Assembly: GCF_001461825.1 (NCBI RefSeq)
Contig: NZ_LLZC01000019.1
Coordinates: forward strand, 1-64,000
Direction of reading: 5' to 3'
From: Bacillus velezensis
Lineage (GTDB): Bacteria > Bacillota > Bacilli > Bacillales > Bacillaceae
DNA: 64,000 nucleotides
A program made the translations under genes and the position numbers. Below the pieces are notes generated by a model, which saw only the letters and a program-made list of their open reading frames with translations, ran no database searches and was not told the origin of the DNA. This document shows positions 1-9,900 of the stretch, piece by piece (positions within the stretch are counted from its first letter, which is position 1; the number at the start of each line of letters is the position of its first letter).

Positions 1-907
1 TCGTCGGCATGCCGACGATGACATCTTCCTGATTCGTATATTGATAGAGCAGTCCTTTGAAAATAGCGAGATACACAACGGATTCATTGACATTATTTTT
101 TTGGGCGCAAACTTTAATCTGCCGGTTCAGTTCATCAGGAAGCAAGCGCTGATACGCCTGCCCCCTGCAAGTTTGAACCGATGATCTCGGATAATCCGAC
201 GGAAGCTCAAGCACCGGCAGCGGTCCTTTTAGCTGCTTTTTCCAATAAGACAGATGCGTTTTTCCCGCTTCGCTTTCCAGCAGCTCTTTTTCCCATTTCA
301 CAAAGTCATGATAATCTGCGGCCTGCTGAAGCATGACAGGTTCTTTGCCTTCACTTGCTTTTACATAAGCGTCCAGCAGCGCCGACATAAACGTCATAAG
401 AGAGACGCCGTCAAAAATGATATGGTGAATGGTAATTAACACAATCGGCTCCCGCTTCGCCCGCCGGAATACTTGAACACGCAGGAGCGGCCCGGTTTCA
501 AGCGAGAACGGTGCTTTTGCTTTTTCTTTAATAAACGAAAGAGCGTCACGCCCGCTTAATTCGGAAAGATCCATTTCTTCAATCGGAAAATGCCGATCCG
601 TATCTTCTATCTGATACGGAAGGCCGTTTTCCTCTTTTATCACACTGGTCAAAATAGGGTGCTGGCGCTGCACGGACAAAAGGGCGTTTTTGAATGTCTC
701 GACATCCAGCTTTTGAAAACGAAAGCATAACGGAATGTTATATGCGCTCATCTCCGGAAACATTTTCTGAAGCATCCACAAACCTTTCTGGCCTTCTGAA
801 AGCGGACGTTTTGCAGTTGTCCGCTTAGAAGCCTGAAGCTTTTGTTCTACTTCAGCGATGGTGAGCGTTCCTGATCTGTAGGCATCGAGAAGTTCTTTAT
901 GATTCAT
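1..907 (-). CDS. baeN: BaeN, bacillaene hybrid NRPS/PKS (N-terminal part; cut by left edge)
   Basis: Only the first 302 or so codons are in the window and the frame is open to base 1. The first 25 residues are a short charged segment (ELLDAYRSGTLTIAEVEQKL) that looks like a docking element. A condensation (C) domain follows, with the catalytic HHxxxDG motif as HHIIFDG near residue 175. The start at 907 is supported by GAAGGGAG eight bases upstream, and it overlaps the end of baeM by 11 bases, so the two are translationally coupled. In the bacillaene pathway the next NRPS module adds an amino acid to the chain delivered by BaeM; alanine is the residue I remember for PksN/BaeN. Its A domain lies outside the window, so specificity cannot be read here. 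Confidence 0.93.
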   Translation of the reverse strand, partial: MNHKELLDAYRSGTLTIAEVEQKLQASKRTTAKRPLSEGQKGLWMLQKMFPEMSAYNIPLCFRFQKLDVETFKNALLSVQRQHPILTSVIKEENGLPYQIEDTDRHFPIEEMDLSELSGRDALSFIKEKAKAPFSLETGPLLRVQVFRRAKREPIVLITIHHIIFDGVSLMTFMSALLDAYVKASEGKEPVMLQQAADYHDFVKWEKELLESEAGKTHLSYWKKQLKGPLPVLELPSDYPRSSVQTCRGQAYQRLLPDELNRQIKVCAQKNNVNESVVYLAIFKGLLYQYTNQEDVIVGMPT

Positions 908-3900
908 AGGTCTTACTCCCTTCTATGATGTCTTGCACTCTTTTAAAATCTAATGTCCCCTCAGAGACCTGTTTCATCATGGCGATGATCTCCTGATCCG
1001 TATACTCCTTGTTATCCGGAGCGGCGGCTTCTGTTTCGGTTTCTTCCGTTCGGTAAAACGTTTCGATCGTTTCTTTATGTTCTGTCAGGTAATAGCTGAT
1101 GACGTCTCCGAGCGTGGCATAGCTGTAAAATAACGCCGGAGTGACTTCAATGCCGTAATGACTCGACAAAAGAGCGGCAAATTTGGCTAAATAGATGGAA
1201 TCAAATCCGAATTCCGCCCAGTTTTTATGCAGGACGAGTTTATCTTTAGATATTTTCAGCAGACTGTGTATCAGCTCTTTCAAATCCGCTTCGAGCCGTT
1301 TTTCCGCGCTTTCTTCCGAGATGCGGCGGCTCACGGTTTCCAAAAGCGCATCCGTTTTTAATGAATCGTCCCGCCGTATGCCTAAAAATCGTTCGGCACG
1401 GCTTCTTTCGCCGGCAATGACAAGGCACTGGGTGTTGTCTTGAGAAATGATGCGCTCAAAAAGCTCAATGCCTTCATCTGTTTCTAACAGGCGCTGACCG
1501 CTTGATTTCAGGTACATGCCCGTCGTCTCTTCACCGCCGACGGCCATTCCGCCGTTTTTCCAGACCGGCCAGTTTATGACAAAAGCGTTTCCGCTTTCTG
1601 ATTGTTCGTTTTTATAGCGGGCATACGCCATTTGGAACCTGTTCGCGACCGCATAATCACAGCAGCCGAAATCTCCTAAAACAGCAGATGTGGATGAAAA
1701 GTAGCAGATGAAATCAGGCGTTTCGTTTTTCAGCCACTCGTCAAGAAGCAGGCTTCCGTTTATTTTCGGTTCAAGCGTACTGCGGAAATTCCCGATTTCA
1801 TTTTCAAAGACGGATGTTCTGCTTTCGATGCCCGCCGCATGAATGACGCCGTGAATGGCTCCGAATCGTTCTTTCGCGCGCTTGATGCAGTCGCCCATTC
1901 CGATCGGATCACAAACATCGGCTTCGGCGTAAAGAACACCCGCACCGAGATTTTCCAGGTCTTTCATTTTTTCTTTCTTTTCTTCATTGATCGGCGACCG
2001 CCCCGTGAGAATGACATTTGCCTGGTAGTTCCGGGCCAGATGGCGGGCAAATAAGTAGCCGAGCCCTCCTAATCCGCCTGTAATGAGATATGTTCCGCCG
2101 GTTCTGATCCTGCTGTTTTCTTTCGTTAGTCCGGTTGGTTCGATGTGATAGACATATCGTTTTCCCTCTTCCAAGAAAACAGTATGGTCTGTTTCAGCTT
2201 TCAGCTCGTCCCAAATGGTTCTCACCCAGTCCGTTATGGCCGCACCGGCTTTTCTGAAGTGGCCGGTAACACTTGTTTTCGGGAGAACAATGCCGAGCGA
2301 ACGCTCAAAGCCGATCCATGATTCCAAGTAGCACCTTTCCAGACCGGATGCATATTCCCCCGCCAATAACAGCCTTTCCGGCTGCAGACCGGTCTCAGCC
2401 ATTGCTTTGAGAATATGGACGATACATGAATAATCTTCGATGCAGCTTTTATCTTCAAGCGCCCATAAATACAAAATGGCAGAAGCCTCACCGTACTCTT
2501 TTTGAATATCCGCAAAAGCGTTCACATATGATTGCGGATCTTCCCGCACCACTTGGCAGCGGCCGGCGGACAGAGCCTCATACCGGTCTCCCTGAGCGAT
2601 AAAAATAACGTCAATGTCACTGTCATACGATTTGACCACAGAGACGGCTTCCTGCTGCTTCTTCTGATCAGATAAGAAAGAAATCACCGTTTTGACTTGC
2701 TTTTCTCCGGCTGCCGGCAGAGCCTGTTCTTTAAGAACTTCTCTAAAAGTCATTACTTCAAATTGTTCCGCCGGATCATTTTCGTCAGCCGGCGCGTTAA
2801 CGGGCGCGGCCTTGCTTTGTACAGGCTGCTGATGCCAGAAGCGTTCTTTCGCAAACGGATAAGCAGGCAGGCTGATGCGGGCCGGAGGACGGTCTCCGTA
2901 TAATTTCGCCCAATCGATGTCCAATCCTTTTACCCAAAGCTCAAGCAGCTTAGAATATTTCCGTTTGCTGATCCAAGCGTCTATGATTGTTTCCATATCA
3001 TCATCCGCCGAAAATACGGCAAGCATCCGTTTGTTTTCTTCCGTGCCGTCACGGTGCAGTCCGGCGCTGTTTTGTCCGGCGATAAATCCATTCAGTTTTT
3101 CCTCAAGTTCATGAAGTGAATGAACGATAAAGCCGAGACGCTCTTCCATCGGCACCCGGCCAGTCTGGAGAGTAAAGGCTATGCTCATAAGGTCGCTGCC
3201 GCTGTATCTTTTTTCACGGATGGCGTCTCTGAGCTGTTTTGCTTTTTCAGTGAGCCGTTCGCTGTTTTTCGCGGACAGGACGATGATGGCGGACTGATCT
3301 GCCGGCGTTTCATCAGGCTCTTTGTCTGCCGTATATTCTTCTATGACGAGGTGGGCGTTTGCTCCTCCCGCGCCGAAGCTGCTTAACCCCGCCCTTCTCG
3401 GAAGCTCTCTGCCGCCGATGACGGGACGTTTCCACTCACCGAGCTCCTGCTGAACGGCAAACGGCGTATACGCGAAATCAATATTCGGATTCAGCTGTTC
3501 CGCGTGCAGGGACGGCGCAATTTGGCGGTCTTTGAGCTGGAATAATATTTTTGTCAGACCCGCAATGCCCGCGGCGCTCTCACAATGGCCGATATTTGAT
3601 TTTGCGGAGCCGATGGCGCAAAACTGTTTGTCTGTTGTATCCTCTTCAAATGCTTTCATTAATCCGGCGATTTCAATCGGATCTCCTAATGCGGTGCCCG
3701 TACCGTGGGCTTCAATATAACTGACGGTGCGCGCCGGGACGTTTGCTCTTTCGAAAGCTTCTTTTATTAAGGCGGCCTGCGCATTCGGATTCGGAACGGT
3801 GTATCCGTTCGTTTTGCCTCCGCTGTTAATGGTGCTTCCTTTAATCACACCGTAAATGTGATCGTTATCGGCAATCGCTCGGTCTAACGGCTTTAACACG

Positions 3901-6900
3901 ACCGCTCCTACCCCTTCTCCGTCGACAAAACCATCCGCGCGGTCTCCGAACGATTTGCACGTGTCGCCTGCGGAAAGCATGTTCATGACTGACAGATTCA
4001 TATAATGGATCGGGTCGGTCACTATGTTTACGCCACCGGCAATCGCGCATTCGCTTGAACCGCTGTATATGCTCTCAAGCGCCAGATGAATAGCCGTCAA
4101 AGAAGAGGAGCAGGCTGTATCAACGGCAATGCTCGGCCCTTGGAAATCAAAAAGGTAAGATACCCTGTTGGCAATGGACCAATAGCCGTAGCCTGTCGGG
4201 TAGTTTTTGTTCATCGCGCCGGCAAAAACACCGATTTTTCTGCTTTGGCACAGGTTGTCAGGCGTATAGCCGGCATCCTCGATACTCGCATACGCCGTTT
4301 CTAAAAATAATCGCTCCTGCGGGTCCATTCGCTCTGCTTCCAAAGGAGAAATCTGAAAGAACAGCGGATCAAACTTGTCCATATCCTCAATGAAGCCGCC
4401 CCATTTCGTATAAATAGAGCCTTCTTTACCTTTCTCTTCATCGTAGTAATCCCGCCAGTTCCAGCGTTCCCGCGGGATTTCTTCTATGCAGTTTTTTCCT
4501 TTTTTAATATTAGCCCAAAGCTCAGCCGCTGTTTTTGCCTGCGGGTAGCGTCCTGAAACACCGATGATGGCCACGTCGCGAACCGAACTTTGCCGGACCG
4601 TCTCTTTGGCTGCCCGTTTTTCCCTCCGCCGCCAGTCAGTGCGAAGCGGCTTAGCCGGCTGTACAGCCTGCGGTTCTGGTGATGCCTTCCGTTCTTCCTG
4701 AACAGGCGTTTGTCCCGTCAGTTTGATCATCGCGTCTTTTTTCGTTTTGATTAAGTGAGCGACGAGCGCCTCAATCGTCTGATATTCAAAAAATAAAGTG
4801 CTGCTGACTTGGTCCAATACATTTCGTAACGCGTTTGTCAGCTGTACGACGACGATAGAATCAATTCCGTATTTTTCAAGCGGCGCTTTCGGATCAATTT
4901 GAGCCGGCGGAATTTTTAATGTTTCTCCGATTAACGTTTTCAAGTACTCGGTGCTTTTTTCTGTTAAAGACGTGTCGCCTTTTTGCACCGTTGTTTGCGC
5001 CTGAAGTTCCGGCGCTTGCGCTGCTTTTGGCGGTGCGGTCCGTTTTTCGGCCCCTGATTTAAGCGTTTTTTGGCGAACAATGCCGTTGCTTTTTGCCGCT
5101 ATAATCTGATGGCTTAATTCATGTGCCGCTTCCGCCGGGAAGAAGACAGAATGCCAGCCTTCACTTTCTAACACGCGTTTCCAGCTTTCCGGATACAAGC
5201 CCGGGCACCCCGGAATACGAAGGGCAGAATCTTCATGCAGCCACCAGCCTTCAAGCAGTCCGAAAGTAATATGCGGGAACAGGCTGTTTCCCGCCATTTC
5301 ATTTAAGAGCAGCAAACCGTTGTCTTTTAAAACGGCTTTGGCGTTTCTCAGCGTCTGGCGGATGTCTTTCGTCGCGTGAAGCACATTGGCCGCAACGACG
5401 ATGTCGTATGCGCCCGGCTCTATATCCTGGCCGGCAAGCGGCACTTCTGCGTTAAAAAGCTGATACGTCAGATAAGGATTCCGTTTGCCGTATTCCGTCT
5501 CCGCATGCACGAGAAAAGCTTTCGATACATCGGTGTAACAGTATTCCTTTATATGGTTTTGATACGGCCTAAGCTTTTCAAATATGCCTGCGCTTGTGCC
5601 GCCTGTGCCCGCTCCGATTTCCAGGATGCGGATCTCGGCTTTTGAATGTTTGCTGATGTTTTCTTTCACATAAGCCGTTAATGTATCTGACAGGGCGCTG
5701 TTAAAGTAATCCGCGACTTGGTTGTGCTTATAAATTCCTTCAACAAGTTCCATTGAAGAGTGCGGAAACATGATGTCTGTCGCCGGCACTTCTTCCCGCA
5801 GAATGTCCGGCAGTGCTTTAAGCATCGTCTCGGCTAAAACAGTCATCGCTTTTGTATCGGCGTTATTGAGCCATTCCTCTTTTTCCCGCTCCCATTTTTG
5901 CCATAGCGAGGCGGTTGTGTTTTCGGCTCGCGCCGACAGTTTATATGAATCCGCATTCCCTTCCAGATAGCCATGTTCCAGAAGGAAAGCGATCGTTTGA
6001 TTGAGCCATTTTTTAAAGTATTCGTGTTCGGGCTCATACGCTTTAAGGCTTTGCGGCGTCAGCAAGTCTGCTTCTTTAAGCTGGGCGATCAAAAGCTGAT
6101 ACAGAAAATCATCGAGCTCCTGATGTTCAGCCTCTCTAACAAGACGTGCGCCGGGCGGAGCGACCTTCGGCTGTTGTGAAAAGAAAAGCGGCTGAGGCGG
6201 ATAAACGGAAATCTTTTCTCTTTCATTCATCCCTTCGACTGCGACCGGTTTGGTCGTATGAATGAAGGCCGCCTGATCAATCGGCAGCGTCATAAGGGTT
6301 TCAAGCGCCTCCATTGCAGCGTCCGGTTCGATCAATCCCAATCCGATCTGATCCATCAGCTGAATAAAATCATCGTCTTCAGCCGCTTCGCTGTTGCCCC
6401 AATAGCCCCAGTTCATCACTTTGACCGGACAATTCCATGTCTGATCAAGTTCCTTCGCAAATGCGTCACTGAAAGCGCATCCTGCGGCATAATGGCTTTG
6501 TTTCACGTTATGAATAAATGCCACAAGCGAGGAGAAGAAGAGCGCAAAGTCAAGCGGCTCCCGTCCAAATACCTCCGCCATGGACACACTTACATCGGCT
6601 TTTGCCCGCAGCACCGATTTGAACTCTTCTGTCTTCATATTATTTAAGCTTTGCTCAGACAGATCCATTGCCGAGTGGATGATTCCGTTCATTTTTGTGT
6701 GGCGCTCTTTTATGAACTGATAAGCCAACTCTAAGGAAGCACTGTCGGCGGCATCGGCGGAAACATATTCAGGCGCCGGGCCGAATGCGCTGAGCCGGTC
6801 GAGTTTCGCCTGTATGGAATCATTCAGTGTGCTTCTTCCGATCCAAATGATGCGTGCTTTGTAGCGGCGGATCATGTATTCACTCCATGCCTCGCCAAGA

Positions 6901-9900
6901 TATCCGGCGCCTCCGATCACGGCATAAACCCCGCCTGTTTGGTACAGCGTGCCGTTTTTCGGCATATTGTCAAGCGGTATCAGCTGCCGCTCAAACAGCT
7001 GCTGATTGCGGTACGCCCAAATTTGACCGTTTTTCCCGGCAGAAAGACTGAGCGCCTCTTCGATCGGCCAGCTGCCGTCCGTTTCTGTGTCAATCATGCG
7101 GATATGCCAATGCGGATATTCTTTCGCCATTGTTCCGGCAAGTCCGCTGACTGCGGCTTGTGACGGGTCGGCGCTGTCTTGATCCGAAAACGGCTGGGCA
7201 TTTGCTGTGACGATGCACCAGTCCAAACGTTTTTCTCCGTACCCTAAGGCAAGTAATGCTTTCATCAGCTTGAACACATGAAGGACGTTCCTTTCCTGTT
7301 CCTTGAGGCTGTCCGCACTCTCAGCCTGCGGAGCAAGCCAAATGATTTGCTTCAGTTCTTTTTGTCCTTCAAGCATGTGCGTAAGAGATGTGATATCATC
7401 CGTACCTCTGATCGGATAATAGGAAGCGTTCGGCAGATGTTCTTTTATGCGCGTATGTCTCGAATCCGTTCCGCCGAATACTGCCGTCTGCTTATCCACC
7501 GCTGCTTCCCCGGCTTTTTCAAGCGCAACAGGCTCCCAAGCCGGAATCAGCATCGTATGGCCGACAGGCGCCTCCGCGGTTTCTCCGCCCGCTGTTTGGC
7601 TTGTGTCAAGCGCCCGGACGGACGCGCCTTTCATCCGGACATAAACCGTACCGGCATCATCACACATATCAATGTCAAATTTTCTTACGCTGTCATCTGC
7701 TTTGCTGCCTTCTGTGTACCGGATATATGACCAGATATGTTCAGGGCACGGCCCGAACACTTCCACTTCCTTCATCGCAAACGGCAAAGAAAGCTCGTGG
7801 CTGTCTGCATCGTCATGTATTGAGCGGACAAGCAGACCGACGGAAGCGTGAAAAGCGGCGTCCATCATACTCGGGTGAAGCGTATACTGTTCTTTTTTGT
7901 CATGTACGGCAGCCGGGAGTGAAATACGGGCCAATAATCGGTCTTCTCCAAGCAGCAACTGCTGTACGCCCCTGTATGCCTCTCCGTAATCCAGACCGAT
8001 CTTCTCAAAAGCACCGTAACATTCTTCCGCAGTCACGATTCCTAAATTGCAGGAAGCTTTGACAGACTCGATATCTATCTGGGCGCTGCCCTGTTCGGTA
8101 ATGATCGCTTCACCCTGGCTGTGAATAACCGGTTCCTCGCCGTTTTCTGCCTCACTGTATATTTCATAGGTAATCTCACCATTATCTTCTGGGTAAAGGA
8201 CAATATGTATTTCTTTCGGTTTATCTTCAATCATGACCGGACGGACCCAAACAACCTGTCTGAGTGTGACGCTATGGCCTTTTTCCGTCACGGCAGCGGC
8301 CTTTTTGACCGCCTCTGCGGCCATTTCCAAATAGGCGACACCCGGCAGTATTTTTTGTCCGTTGACGACATGGTCAGATAGGAAAAATTCATCTCCCGTA
8401 AAAAGAGACGTGAAGCGCTGCTGCGAAAAATCTGACGTATTTTCTTGTAAAAGCGGATGCAGCACTGTGCCTGACGGGCTTTTCTCCTGTTTTTTCTGCT
8501 GCGGAATCCAATAGCGTTCTTTTGCAAACGGATACGTCGGAACGCTTGTTTTACGCGGTTTATATGAACCGTACAGCTTATTCCAATCTACTGTTTTCCC
8601 TTCTGCCCATAACTCGGCAAGCCGTATCGGATCATCCGTCTCGGGAGCGGGTTCGCTCAGTTCCGGCAGCTCGGCTTGTCCGCGCCAAAGACCGGGGATG
8701 TTTTCGTTTCCTTTTACGAAATCATTCAGCTTTTCTTTCAAGTCGCGGGTGTCATTTACAAGGAAGACAGCTCTCTCCTCCATTGCTTCACGTCCTGTCT
8801 GAAGAGTATAAGCCAGTTCAGACAGCACCGTCTTTTCTGAAAGCGATCGGGCTAGTTTTTCCGCATAGGCCAGAAGCCTGTCTTTATTTCTTGCTGACAG
8901 CGGGATGAGTTTTGCTGCCTCGTTCTCAGGTGCTGGCGCTTTTTGTTCAGGCTGAATGTATTCTTCTAAAATGATATGGGCATTCGAACCTGATGCACCG
9001 AAGGAACTGAGTCCGGCCCGGCGCGGATAATGTGTGACTTTACCGTTTTCTTCGGCTGCCGGCTGCTTCCACGGAGCAGTCTGCTGCTGTACGTAAAAAG
9101 GAGATCCCTCAAATTTCAGGTAAGGATTTAATTCCGCAGAATGCAGTGATTTGACAAGCGTTTTGTGATGAAGCTGCAGCGCCGCTTTTGTTAACCCGCT
9201 GATTCCCGCCGCTGATTCTGCGTGGCCGATATTTGATTTGACCGAACCGATGGAACAAAATTGCTGATCCTGCGTCCCTTGGCTGAACGCTTTTGACAGA
9301 CCTTCAATTTCAATCGGGTCTCCTAACGAGGTACCCGTGCCATGGGCTTCCACATAGCTGACGGTCCGCGGGCTGATACCTGCTTTTTTCAGACAGGCCT
9401 TAATGACTTCTGCCTGTGCAGCAGGACTCGGGACGGTAATTCCGCTTACTTTCCCGACGTGGTTAACGGCGCTTCCTTTAATGACCGCGTAAATGCGGTC
9501 GCCGTCTTGTTCGGCTTTTTCCAGCGGCTTGAGCAAGACCGCACCGACTCCTTCTCCGGAAACGTAGCCGTCCCCGCCCTCGCCGAATGTACGGCAGCGG
9601 CCGTCACTTGAGTGCATGCCCACGCTCCCGTAGCTGAGATATTTCGCCGGGTGCAGCGACAAGTTCACCCCTCCCGCAAGCGCGGCTTCACATTCGCCGC
9701 GGCGGATGCTTTCAATGGCCAGATGAACGGCGGTCAATGATGAGGAACAAACGGTATCCACCGCGATGCTCGGCCCGTGGAAGTCACAATAATAGGACAC
9801 TCTGTTGGCGATCTGCGCATAATTCAGTGAAACCGGAAACGGATCAGTCTCAGATAATTGTTCTGCGCCGATTAAGGAATAATCTTTATGCATCACCCCT

